NCBI GenBank assembly: GCA_027596195.1
Contig: JADGJG010000399.1
Span: 1 to 21,008, forward strand
Reading direction: 5' to 3'
Origin: Podochytrium sp. JEL0797
Taxonomy: Eukaryota > Chytridiomycota > Chytridiomycetes > Chytridiales > Chytriomycetaceae
Length of the DNA: 21,008 bases
A model generated the notes under the pieces. It searched no databases, was not told the DNA's origin, and worked only from the letters and a program-made list of their open reading frames with translations. The position numbers and the translations under genes are program-made. Each line of letters begins with the position of its first letter. Position 1 is the stretch's first letter. Shown piece by piece: positions 8,884 through 18,300 of this stretch.

Positions 8884-11261
8884 CTAAATATCAGAGACCG
8901 TGTGGGCGCGAAGCGGTGCCGCCAACGCGCTCAGGTCATCCACTTCGATAAAGTGGAGCTTTCCCTGGAATTTGTACGTCACGCGGAGCTTTTTCGCTTC
9001 GCCAATGCATGGATCATAGAATCCGACAAGGTGGGCCTACGCAAGAAAAATTGGTTCAGTCGAAAGGAAGAGAAAAAAGATTCACAAAGCAACAAACCTT
9101 CGAATGGTTTCCACTAATGAACAACTGCGAGTTGTGCACCAATCCCTGAACAGGAATCGTCACATCAATCCATTCGATACCCCCTTCTTCCATCGCAGCA
9201 ATATCCTCCACCGACATTCCAACCGTATGCGGAGGAGTCGTGACCCCGCTTGCTTCCCTTTCGAGGAACGCAAACGGTCTCTGGGAGTACGAGTTTCTTG
9301 GGAATCGCGATGGAGGAAGCTTTCCATACAAGGCCTCCACAATAATCAACCCTCCCTTGGCGTCCTCGGCCTCGCGCTTGCGGGTCACTTGCTGCGACAT
9401 CAACTGAACGGCTGAAATCGCTTCCTGCTTGCGTTGGTTGATCAGTTCGGCGTTGTCTTCGCGTAATTTCGTGAGGCGTTGTGCGAGGCGGTTGCGGCGG
9501 TTGGGTTCCAGAATCAGGCGGTCCAACGCGAAAGCGGTGCAAAGGGGAATCACAACAGCAGCAACAGCCATGCGAACATCCAATTGAGGTGCCAATTGAA
9601 TGGGCAAAACGAATTTCTGGCCCAAGCGCATAAACCTAAAATTATTGTTGATCAATTTAAAAACGAAAAATGGGGAGAAGTAAATAAACCAAACTTGAGC
9701 TTGAAATTGACGCCACCCAGCGAAGCAGCTTCAACAGACATGCCCACGCGATCCAATTTGGAAATCTTTTTGTCGGCAGAAATGGACGTGCTCAATCCCA
9801 TGCCAGTTCCAATCGCAAACCCAGCCCGCGCGCGAATTCCCCAACCAATCGATCGAAACACTCCGAGATTCAAATTGCTGGCATTCTGACCCATCGTCAC
9901 CTCGCACGACCATTGACCCTTAACGCTTCTTCCAACCACACCAAGGCCGCACGACGACGCGCTGCGAGCACCCCCACCCGCAGTCTCGGCACCCCAAGAA
10001 CCAATCGCATAGTCCCCCGATCGGAACGTCAAATACCCAGTGTGTTTCGTATCCAGTTTTCGCCCCACCACGAGCGCGAGGGGAGGTGGCGAGTCGAAAT
10101 TGCTGATTGTGGTTTGAATGCTGCTAAACACTTCGCTGGAAAGGTTTTTGACGAATTTGAAGGACGCGGAGGGGGCTTTCATGCTCGCTTGAAGAGTCCC
10201 TTCGCACCAAGTCATGGAGTCGATCACGTGGCGAACCGTGGCAGCCACGGTTCCGGCCCCAACGCCGTTTTTGGCCATCACACTTCCCTGAATCGTCAGA
10301 TCGGTTTGGTCCAACAGTTTTGTCTATTTTTTCGCAGCATTCCGTGAGCGGCTTGTACGTGACCAAAAGTCTCCCACGAGGCCAAAAATAAGCCAAACAA
10401 ACCTCCCAAGAGTGCTTCACAAACGCATGACTGATCTCTGGCAACACAATCGCATCCATCAACCCCCTCCCTTCCCCCGTCACTTTTGCCGCCGCACTCC
10501 GATACGGCCTCTTTGGTCTCCCTCCTTCAAAACACCCCATCGCGTCCAACCCAATATGCACTTCACCCTTCGACTTTACGAGCCGCTCCGCCTCCGTTTC
10601 GAGACGTTGGCGCTGCCGGCGTTCAAATTCTTCTCGCACTTCTTGCGCGGTTTGGTGTCGCTGTGACGCAACGTCCCAGTTGCCCGTGCGGAGGGCCTCG
10701 GAACCGTACACGTCGTAAATGTGGCGGCGATTCGGGTTGCTGAGGACGTCGTAGGCCTTTTTGATGGCCTGGAACTGGACCTGGGCTCGTTCCTAACGAG
10801 GGGGTGGGTTGATATCAGCGAGAAAGCGCAAAAGGGAGTCCAAAATCCAAAACCAACTTTGTCTTCGACGGAATGATGCTTGTCGGGATGAAATGTCATG
10901 GACAATCGTCGATATGCGTTCTTGATGTCGTCGTCGGAAGCCTAATTTGTGAAAGCGGAGAAGTGAGCAACAAGCTTTGGGGAGGTCTCAAGCAATCCAC
11001 AGATCTACAGGCATCAAGTGCATGCGTGATCACTAGCACTGCAAGGATATCTGGGGCGAAAACGGGTCTCACATCTCGGTCCAGATTCAATACGGCGTAC
11101 AAATCCGTCGGGCCTGCCACTCGCTCTTCGTGCTCGAGCTGCTGCGTCTGCTCGTCGTATTCGTCTTCATCGTCATTGGCTCCATTGTTGCCGCCGTGGC
11201 TACCCGAGGCGTTGTTAAAACCCGGAGGGGCGTAAGGGTCTTCGGTGGTGTCGTGGTCCAT
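8884..11261 (-). CDS. DNAJC11: DNAJC11-type J-domain protein of the mitochondrial MICOS/MIB assembly
   Basis: Six exons: 11261-11073, 10941-10858, 10792-10403, 10323-9695, 9635-9098, 9036-8884; 660 aa, longer than the roughly 560 aa of animal DNAJC11. The first 50 residues are acidic and low in complexity, probably the source of much of the extra length. The J domain follows (DLYAVLNLDRD, then HPD at 81-83), spread over exons 1-3. The middle is a Gly/Ser-rich beta-strand-like region, as in DNAJC11 proteins. Exon 5 has a hydrophobic stretch (about 453-473) followed by a charged helix, and the C-terminus carries the DUF3395-type end (AHLVGFYDPCIGEAKKLRV). Known relatives sit at the mitochondrial outer membrane and bind MICOS/SAM50. 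Gene start is fixed by the ATG before the acidic leader. Confidence 0.9.
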
Positions 11262-11598
11262 TTTGTTTTTGGCACGAAAGTTCTCACACCACGGAATTGC
11301 GGGAAATGACGACAAGGCGACGCAACAGCGTAATCTTGAGTGTCATGCACACTTTGTAACCCCCTCAAGCTCGCGACTACGTTCCCGATAAGCAGACGAA
11401 AAAGCTGACGGAGTTGTGGTTAATTCCGAAGGAACCATTTCCCCACCATTTCCCTCCACATGAAATAATATGTGAATTTTGTGGAGCAAAATTTACCAAC
11501 ATTGGAAGAAGGAGGAATACGTTCTTCTATGATTGGCCAGTAGAACAAACACTGGAGGGGAAAAAATCTCCCCGCCAAACAAGGACAAATCGCCGAAG
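11262..11598. promoter_or_regulatory. Divergent intergenic region between DNAJC11 and the F-box-like gene
   Basis: 337 nt without a supported gene. It separates the minus-strand DNAJC11 start from the plus-strand F-box-like ATG at 11599 and presumably holds both promoters. I see no clear TATA box or repeat here. Confidence 0.4.
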
Positions 11599-12175
11599 AT
11601 GCCAGAACTCAACGAACCCACCGTTAACGGAAGGTAAAACATCACCAATGCATGCAGCCAATCCCCTTCTAACAACACTCAGCGAACAGAGCCCTATTAA
11701 CGGGCCTCCCGCGCGAGACTGAAGCAATCAACGAACCCACTCTGGACGGAAGGTAACACCACCAATGCATGCAGCCAAATAATTTTCTGACAGTACTCAT
11801 CGAACAGCACCCTGTTGACGGACCTCCCGCGCGAGACGCTCCAGCAAATCCTCCTTCATGTTCCAATGGACCCACTTTGTATCGAATCTGCACTCTCTTG
11901 CCGCACTCTATTCAACGCCTCCGTCTTTGGAGGGATGGAATATGCTCTGGTCCACTTCAAGGTGTGGTGGCATGCCGCGAGTGGGCTGGAAAATGTTGCT
12001 CCAGCATCCAAGGGTACATCCGACCGTACGAGGGAATGCGATGATTTTGCGCGCATTGGCGATGGGATATTGGCAGATTTGCGAGCATTTGTTGGCAGAC
12101 GCGCGCGTGGAAGCTGCCCTTTCCGAGGAGATCAAACAGAAGGTGCAGGAGTTGGTTGGCGCGTCTCGTAAATGA
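11599..12175 (+). pseudogene. F-box/ankyrin-like gene with a frameshift
   Basis: Model: exon 1 11599-11633, exon 2 11690-11752, exon 3 11808-12175. Exon 3 opens with an F-box-like segment (TLLTDLPRETLQQILLHVP...SCRTLF), typical of large chytrid F-box/ankyrin families. Between about 11960 and 11985 the coding signal moves to another frame. There the sequence reads MLLQHPRVHPTVRGNAM and ends LLADARVEAALSEEIKQKV, resembling a degenerate ankyrin tail. The first frame continues only as nonsense-like sequence to 12171. One extra base (or two missing) would explain this, either a real mutation or a sequencing error; no intron of usable size fits. Exon 2 is a duplicate of the exon 3 start. F-box proteins act as SCF ubiquitin-ligase adaptors; the substrate is unknown. 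Confidence 0.55.
11611..11848 (+). repeat. 119-bp tandem duplication of an exon-intron unit
   Basis: Copy 1 starts at 11611 and copy 2 at 11730. Shared blocks include AACGAACCCAC, ACGGAAGGTAA, ACCAATGCATGCAGCCAA and CCTCCCGCGCGAGAC. Each copy spans an exon end, a complete intron (11634-11689 and 11753-11807) and the next exon start. The duplicated internal exon is 63 nt and symmetric, so it can be included or skipped without shifting the frame. Confidence 0.85.
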
Positions 12176-12190
12176 TTTTTTGTTTTATTC

Positions 12191-12213
12191 AAAATAAATG
12201 CATGCATTTTATT
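12191..12213. terminator. Near-palindromic bidirectional poly(A) element
   Basis: AATAAA lies on the plus strand at 12193-12198 and on the minus strand at 12213-12208, joined by the self-complementary ATGCATGCAT. It sits between the convergent F-box-like gene and the BCS1-type gene and can supply both with a poly(A) signal. Confidence 0.65.
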
Positions 12214-12307
12214 GGATCTTTCGCGGTTTACTTCCTGCACTTTAATCTAGTTCTTTCTAAAAAAAAGTAGTGAAAGAGTTTTCAATTAAAAGGGGAATGA
12301 GGTTTTT

Positions 12308-13960
12308 TTAATTTGATTCTTCCTTCTGCTCCTCGACTTCCTTCAAAAATGAATCCACATTCTCGAGAATTGACTTGGGGTCTTCGCGATACCGCGAATA
12401 AAATCCCTGCAACTGCGCAATCCCGAACGTCTCTTGTTCCACACCCAGCATATCCGCAACCTTTGTTCCCATCACAACTGCTTCCTTCTCCCCCAAAACG
12501 TCTCCATAAAACCTCACAAACAAACGCACAGCCACGTCCTTGGACGCGTGAGGGAACAAGAAGCGCCTGTCGACTCTTCCGGGTCTCAACAACGCAGCAG
12601 GGAGTGTGGACACGTTGTTGGTGGTCATGAACACGATCCTGCCTTCCTGTGCCACCAATCCATCCAACGCGTTCAAGAGACCCGAGAGGGTCACATTGGA
12701 GGCTTCGCTGTTTCCCATCTGAACGCTGCTTCCATTCTTGTTGCCACGACCCATTTTGCCTCCCCCACTTTTCCTGTCACTTGCAGCCTCAGAACTCACA
12801 CTACCCACCACCGGCGGCGGCGGGATCGATTCCGAAAGCTTCTTGATTCCCATCGCCACATCCACATCCTCAAAAACGAGAATTGCATTCTTGGGACTGT
12901 CACTCAACAAACTCGCGAGGCTCGAATCGCCCAAGTCTGGAGACGACAGGTTCACCATGCACACGTCCATGCCGAGTTCGCCTGCCAATGCGAAAATGAA
13001 GCTCGTTTTGCCGGTTCCTGGGGGGCCGTGGAGCAAATAACCTCTGCGGTATGGAATGCCGAGATTGCGGTACCAGTCTTCGGAGACAAAGAAGGACTGG
13101 ACATCCTCGAGCAGGACTTGCTTAATGTCTTGAGACAAGATGATGGTGTGTAAAGGACGCGATGGTTTCTGTGCAAATCGTTTCCAGCCGAGACCGCCAC
13201 GGGATTGTTGGAACGTGAAGATGGACGTTTTTCCGTTTTGCTTTTGAAAGAAGGCGTCCACGGAAGCTGTGAGGAGGTTTTGGATGGTCGTGAAGCCCTC
13301 GACGGATGTGGAGTAGGAGCGGAGCGTAATGGTTTGTCTTGCGGAGCCTGTGGAGATGGCGTCACGTTGGTGGCGGTCCGAGTCGTTATAGCGTGGAGAG
13401 GAGTAGGACGCGATTGGAGTCGTGGTAGTCTTGTCAGTGGCGATTGTAAAGTAGATGGTCTCCTTTCCAAAGGGCAACTTGTAATTGCCATCGTTGGGTA
13501 CGTAGAAAAGAGTAGGACGCTTCGAGTCCTTTGAGGAATACGCGGTACGAACAACGACGGATTTCGCAGTCGCCGAATTCTTTGAAACTCCGCGCCGCGA
13601 GGCCACAAAACTTCGCCACCACGCAACGGCAGCTTCTGCCGGCGAGAAGTGCGGCCGCGTATTTTGCGCGGCGAGAAACTCGGCGAGATACGAAAACGCC
13701 TCATCGTCGGAATCCACAACAACTTCCGCCGTCGCCGCCCACGCGAGGCGCCACGCAGAAACAAGCTGTGCCTGGAGGTGCTGTGCAAATGTGCCCAATA
13801 CCATCAGCAAAAGACCAGTCAGGAGCAGCCGCCAAGTGCCGCCGTCCACTTGCGGGTGAGAGGCGCCGTCAGACGCTGTACCGTTGGATGGTGAGAAGTG
13901 CGGGCGTGCGTGCCGGGTCCCGAGGAGTGTGTCCATTAGCGAGGGAATGAGCCACAGCAT
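12308..13960 (-). CDS. BCS1-type AAA ATPase
   Basis: Intronless 550-aa protein of the Bcs1 family, whose best-known member translocates the Rieske Fe-S protein across the mitochondrial inner membrane during complex III assembly. A single transmembrane segment (about 43-60) precedes the BCS1-specific domain. The AAA core shows Walker A GPPGTGKTS (312-320), Walker B ILVFEDVD (360-367), an NVTLSGLLNALDG block (422-434), sensor MTTNN (445-449) and LRPGRVDRR (458-466). A low-complexity Gly/Ser/Pro-rich insertion of about 50 residues (about 370-420) separates Walker B from the NVTLSG block. Because of this insertion and the long N-terminal region it may be a paralogue rather than the orthologue of yeast BCS1, so I give no symbol. 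The ATG at 13960 is the first in frame; the open frame runs a little further upstream without another ATG. Confidence 0.88.
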   Translation of the reverse strand: MLWLIPSLMDTLLGTRHARPHFSPSNGTASDGASHPQVDGGTWRLLLTGLLLMVLGTFAQHLQAQLVSAWRLAWAATAEVVVDSDDEAFSYLAEFLAAQNTRPHFSPAEAAVAWWRSFVASRRGVSKNSATAKSVVVRTAYSSKDSKRPTLFYVPNDGNYKLPFGKETIYFTIATDKTTTTPIASYSSPRYNDSDRHQRDAISTGSARQTITLRSYSTSVEGFTTIQNLLTASVDAFFQKQNGKTSIFTFQQSRGGLGWKRFAQKPSRPLHTIILSQDIKQVLLEDVQSFFVSEDWYRNLGIPYRRGYLLHGPPGTGKTSFIFALAGELGMDVCMVNLSSPDLGDSSLASLLSDSPKNAILVFEDVDVAMGIKKLSESIPPPPVVGSVSSEAASDRKSGGGKMGRGNKNGSSVQMGNSEASNVTLSGLLNALDGLVAQEGRIVFMTTNNVSTLPAALLRPGRVDRRFLFPHASKDVAVRLFVRFYGDVLGEKEAVVMGTKVADMLGVEQETFGIAQLQGFYSRYREDPKSILENVDSFLKEVEEQKEESN

Positions 13961-14411
13961 CGTAGCGTGTTTTGGAAAAAGTTTGAAATCAATATTCAAT
14001 TTGAAACCGCCGGAAGTCTGCGGAAGTGGCGGACCCACGATTTAGTGAAAAATCTTGCCAAGCGCTTGCCAATTTCCTCTTTTTTCAGGATAATGTCAGA
14101 AAAAAAAGAGGAGGGAAGAAGGGGTTCCCGGGCTTGCGTTGCATCCCGCCCTGACTCTCATCTCCCGCTCATGGATCCTCAATTCATCCTACTTGCACAC
14201 CAACTGCTACTTTCAATTAACAAGAACCCGTTAGCATGTCTCCCCAAACACGAAACACAAGAGATGGATTTAAAATCAAAGGATAGAGAAACTCAGCAAA
14301 ATAATGACCGGGAAGAAACGAGTCCGGCGGAAGCGATAACTCAGCAACCCACTTTTTCACCCTGTTCAGCCGAAAGAGAGAAAGGCAAAGATATTCTTGT
14401 GCAACACAAAG
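13961..14411. other. Intergenic region upstream of the BCS1-type gene with a repeat remnant
   Basis: This stretch holds the BCS1-type promoter and the first copy of a 37-bp repeat (14141-14177). An ATG-started 114-codon plus-strand frame (14093-14437) exists, but it crosses the repeat and the 3' flank of the secreted-protein gene and has no known motif, so I treat it as chance. Confidence 0.4.
14141..14177 (+). repeat. 37-bp direct repeat, copy 1
   Basis: It matches 15122-15158 at 36 of 37 positions (core CCCGCCCTGACTCTCATCTC). Similarity extends more weakly about 20 nt upstream (GGGTT...CGGG...). Copy 2 lies upstream of the secreted cysteine-rich gene, so copy 1 looks like the remaining distal promoter part of a lost duplicate. 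Confidence 0.85.
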
Positions 14412-14478
14412 TTTATTTCACAAAGAGAAGAACTTAAGAGGACCATGAAGGCAAAATATATGATTCCAATTCGAATCA
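14412..14478 (-). terminator. 3' UTR module of the secreted-protein gene: stem-loop and poly(A) signal
   Basis: Downstream of the stop at 14500 the minus strand carries TGATTC-(6 nt)-GAATCA, a perfect 6-bp stem (14478-14461), then TTTTGCCTTCA, and TGTGAAATAAACT with AATAAA at 14417-14412. The same order recurs at 15344-15266 behind the helicase gene. Confidence 0.65.
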
Positions 14479-14499
14479 GAAGGAAGGGAATCTTGAACA

Positions 14500-14886
14500 T
14501 CAGATACAGTTTTCATTCACCCAACCTCCATAATGGTTTCCAGCCACTGGAGTACACGTAAATCCATTGGCACAAACGGGACCAGAAAGGGCCTCGACCG
14601 TTGGAGAAATGACTGGCACCGACGCGCTCAACGGGTCAATAGAGGCACTCCCACCGCAGCACTGGTCATATGTCGCAACGGCTCTACAGATCCCAGTAGC
14701 TGCAGAAGTAGAGTTCGTCTTGTAGAACCAGCACGACACGACGGTTGGGAGGCAGTCGGACTGGGAGGAGCAAGCGTCTCCCGGGATTCCATTGGGTGGG
14801 CCAGAGTGTCCACCGCCGCCGCCGCCTTGGGGAGCTGGATGAGCAAAAGCAGTTGCAGCGATCGTGAGGAGAGCAAGGTATTGCAT
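14500..14886 (-). CDS. Small secreted cysteine-rich protein
   Basis: 128 aa, single exon. A clear signal peptide (MQYLALLTIAATAFA, cleavage likely before HPAPQ) is followed by a Gly-rich linker and a mature region with nine Cys spaced C-x5-C-x6-C-x14-C-x8-CC-x27-C-x5-C-x15-C. No family is recognised; the spacing suggests a disulfide-rich fold. The odd cysteine count could mean dimerisation or one free thiol. A TATA box at 14958-14951 supports this start. Duplicated flanking sequence suggests it once belonged to a tandem array. Role could be wall-associated, adhesive or effector-like; nothing in the sequence decides. Confidence 0.75.
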   Translation of the reverse strand: MQYLALLTIAATAFAHPAPQGGGGGGHSGPPNGIPGDACSSQSDCLPTVVSCWFYKTNSTSAATGICRAVATYDQCCGGSASIDPLSASVPVISPTVEALSGPVCANGFTCTPVAGNHYGGWVNENCI

Positions 14887-14950
14887 TATTGGGTTGACAA
14901 TTTTTTTTTTTGAATGTTTTGATGAGAGGGGAAAAGGGAACTTGACGCGC

Positions 14951-14958
14951 TATTTATA
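14951..14958 (-). promoter_or_regulatory. TATA box of the secreted cysteine-rich gene
   Basis: TATAAATA on the minus strand, 64 nt upstream of the ATG at 14886, is the clearest core promoter element in the window. A pyrimidine-rich stretch and an A-rich leader follow before the ATG. Confidence 0.7.
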
Positions 14959-15265
14959 CCAATGTCTTATCGAGCTTTATCGAGTAAAACAGGGTCAATG
15001 GCGCGTGTGAGTCGCTCTCTCTTGATCGAAAAAGGGTTAGTGATGCAATCTGTAAATGGGGCACACTTCCCCGCCTTGCAAAGAGAGCCTGTCCGAAAAA
15101 AGGGTTTTTCGGGTTTGCCCTGCATCCCGCCCTGACTCTCATCTCCCACTCATGGATCTTAAATCCGCGGGTGACCGCTAAGAAGAAAAACAATAAGGAC
15201 TTCCATTCCTATTTTATTATACAAAGACCAAGCGAGGATTCAGACGAAAAGAGAGATTAATCCAG
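14959..15265. other. Distal promoter region of the secreted gene
   Basis: Includes copy 2 of the 37-bp repeat and a small hairpin (GGGG...CCCC near 15057-15072). A 60-codon ATG-started minus-strand frame (14967-15149) lies here but overlaps the repeat and has no signal peptide or known domain. The region lies between the secreted gene and the 3' end of the helicase gene, both on the minus strand. Confidence 0.4.
15122..15158 (+). repeat. 37-bp direct repeat, copy 2
   Basis: Differs from 14141-14177 at one position (CCCACTC instead of CCCGCTC). It lies about 165 nt beyond the TATA box of the secreted cysteine-rich gene, on its upstream side. Confidence 0.85.
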
Positions 15266-15344
15266 TTTATTTCACAAGATGAAGGAAAAGAAAGGGCGCC
15301 CCCAGTGAAGGCAAAAAAAGAAAAATGATTCAAAATCCGAATCA
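15266..15344 (-). terminator. 3' UTR module behind the helicase gene, related to that of the secreted-protein gene
   Basis: The minus strand shows TGATTC-(7 nt)-GAATCA (15344-15326), then TTGCCTTCACTGG, then TTGTGAAATAAACT with AATAAA at 15271-15266. Order and wording match 14478-14412. Being 48 nt past the helicase stop, it probably ends the helicase transcript, although by sequence it is a copy of the 3' flank of the secreted gene. Confidence 0.65.
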
Positions 15345-15391
15345 AAGAATGAAAAGAAAAAGCATTCCCCGTTTGCACCCACCGACCCGTT

Positions 15392-18300
15392 TTACTTAAA
15401 CGGATAATCAATCACTTCCGACCTCTCCCGAAACCTCCTAAAATGCTCCACCCCCCTCCTCCCCATCTCCCCCCCCAACACCCCCACCGGCGGCTCAAAC
15501 AACCCCCGCCCCGCCACCAACACACACCCTGCCTTGGCCCTCGACAAGGCCACATTCACGCGCCTCACGTTAAACACAAAGTCAACCTCCTTCTCGAGTG
15601 TCTCAAAGTGTCCAGTGAATCCATAACATGCAATCACGATATCCGATTCGTCTCCCTGCATGCGCTCGACGGTGTCGATCCGGAGGAGGGTTGCCGGGGT
15701 GTTTTGGGTGTGTGTTTGGAGTGTAGTGGTGAGGAGGGTGCGTTGCATGCGGTGTGGGGTGATGACAAAGATGCGGGCTGTGGGGAGTGCGGTGTGGAAT
15801 GTGAGGACGAGTTGGGAGACGAGCAGGGATTCTTGGCGGAGGTGGAATTCGAGGGTGACGTTGGGAGGTGTTTGGAGTTGGATTGTGAGGAGTGGGGTTC
15901 GGAGGAGTGCGGGGAGGAGGGTGTGGAGGAGTGGGGGGTGGGGGGATTGTTTTAAGGCTGTGGAGAGGCCGAGTTGGAGCATGGGTTGGGACGCATTGAA
16001 GGGGGTGAAGTGTTGGGTGGAGGGGTAGAGGGTTTGTGCAAAGTTGCACAGGGGGGTGACGAAGCGGAAATTTTCGGTGAGCATGTGCGTGCAGGGTTTG
16101 TTTTGGAACAACAGGCTTTCGAGGATCGAACCAAAGATGGGACGCGTGGAACTCGGGGTGGGATACTCTTGTTTGAGAATCGGGCCCAGTTGCATGTGAT
16201 CACCCGCGATAACGACGCGTTTTGACGACGCGTCGGGTCCATCGATGGCTTGGAACGCAATCGCGCCATAACTCAGCAAAAACTGAGATCCCTCGTCTAC
16301 AATCAGAGCATCGAACGACCCCTTGGTATTGGGTTTTTCCATCAGCTTTGAGATGGCCCTGCTCCCCAAAAAAAACGTCAAACCAAAATCCACACCAACC
16401 CCAAAAAAAACACTTACCAAACAGTCCCAACCGTCACACTCACTTCCTCCTCCCCCACTTTCGCGCCTTTATCCCCCAAATTCACAACCGAAACCCCAGA
16501 AACTCCACACCCATCAACCCCCAACAACCTCCTCACCTTCCCCACAAACGCATCAATCGCCGCATGCGTAAACGCCGTCATCAACACGCGACACCGCTTC
16601 CCCAACCGCTGCGAAATCTCCATCAACCGAATCGTTGAAACCGCCAACGTGTGTGTCTTACCGTTCCCGGGTGGTCCCCAGACCAGTGTCAACACGTTGC
16701 GACACATGCCTTGAAGGGCGGAACGTTGAGAGGCGAGGAGGTGGAGATGTGTGTCTCGGTCTCGTTGAAACAGCGTTTCCTCCTCCACGCAAAACAGGTC
16801 CGCGGAATCAGCTTTCCACTCCCCACTCGACTCCTTCATCATTCTCAAAAACATGGGTGGGACAGCCCCACCACCCGCTTCCACCCTTTTCACCCTCTCA
16901 ATCTCACAATTCATGAGCCCATGCACGACTTTCTGCGTATTGAAGTCAATGAACCGCGGAAACAAGTGGAAAGTCTTGTTCATGAACGTGAACCCACACC
17001 CTCCCGAGACTTTAACACCCAACCGCACGACATTCAGTGTCTCCATTTGCTTGATTTCCGCAAACGCGAGATGAGCCCCATACTCACGCTTCTCTTGTGT
17101 TGAGAATTCAACACTGATGATCGACGCGTTCATGAACCGGAGGTCGTTGAACAGCGGGGCCACTTCGCGTGAGACGGTGGCGTCAATGAGGATCCAATCG
17201 AAAAAGGAGCGGGTGGGGTCCGAGGTGTTCAGTTTGGATTGGAGTGTAAGGTGGCCGGAACGGATTTCGAAATCGTGGGTGTAGGTTTTGGGAGGTCCCG
17301 GGCCGAGATAGGCGAGTTCGCATGCTGAGAAGGTGTCGAAGCGGGATTCTTTGATGGATTGGAAGGTTTTGATCATTTCGAACTGGTAAAGAGTGGTTTA
17401 GGAATTCTCGACCCAAGTGGGGAAAAATTCCTCGCTCACCTGAGTTTGAAACAACAGCCGTGACAACACCGGATCCTTACAAATATCCAACTCAACAACA
17501 GCAAACGGCGCCAACTCATTCACCAACACCTTTTCCACCCTAAACTCCCTCGCAATACACTCCCGAATCCCACAACAAATCCCACCCACAGCCCTCGCTC
17601 TCCTCCTCAACGCCTCTTCCACATCCCGCAGTTTCCCCCTCTTCCAACTCACATAAACCTCATCCGCCGATTCGACCTCCTCCCCATCCACCCACAACAA
17701 CCTCGCACAACTTTCCAACGTGACCCTCGAAACCGGAACCGCCACCGTACCCTTCACCACCTTCTCCACCACCACCACCCTCGGCACCCACGCCACCGCC
17801 ACTCCATCCTCCACCACCGCCGCGATCCCGGCCTTGAGCGTATCCACCGTTCCCACCGGAACACTGTCCGTGTGTTCGAGGAGGCGGAGATACCACTGTA
17901 AATCGAGTTTACGCTTCGAAGAGAGTGACCCGAGGAGGTGTTGTTTTGTCATGAGGAGAGGGGGGAGGAAAGGGGTGAGGAGGACGGAGGGGTGGTCGAG
18001 GAGGGTTGTAATGCAGAGTTGGGCGTCGGTGCGGGTGGAAGGGGGGTGGAAGGATTCGAGGAGGGCGGTCATGAGGGTTTGGTGTTCGGTTTGAGAGAAG
18101 ATGTAGAATTGGACACAGGGGGTGGGGGTGAGGGAGAGGAGGTGGCGGATGCGGGTGGAGAGGGCTGTGATGAAGTCGGAGCAGAGGGTGGGTCCGAGGA
18201 ATGTTTTGTGATAGAGCTCGGTTTGGTTTGGGGAAATGGTGTGGAGGAGGGAGATGCCAACCGTAGCGTCTGTTTCGGGGTCTTTGAGGACGGAAAAAAA

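Noticed and set aside
8516..8887. 123-codon plus-strand frame
   Set aside because: It ends across the DNAJC11 stop and overlaps its 3' UTR; no domain or homologous motif, and another long frame exists on the opposite strand.
14093..14437. ATG-started 114-codon plus-strand frame upstream of the secreted gene
   Set aside because: It crosses the duplicated repeat and lies antisense to the 3' UTR of the secreted gene. There is no recognisable motif and the composition is A-rich and low in complexity.
14967..15149. 60-codon minus-strand frame with several Cys, starting MGDESQGG
   Set aside because: It overlaps the 37-bp repeat, whose other copy does not keep the frame, and lies in the promoter of the secreted gene. 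No signal peptide or family match is apparent.
17398..17439. Read-through end of helicase exon 2 as a separate gene end
   Set aside because: GTGAGC at 17439 and TTTACCAG before 17382 join two parts of one helicase protein in frame, so the stop near 17398 lies in an intron.
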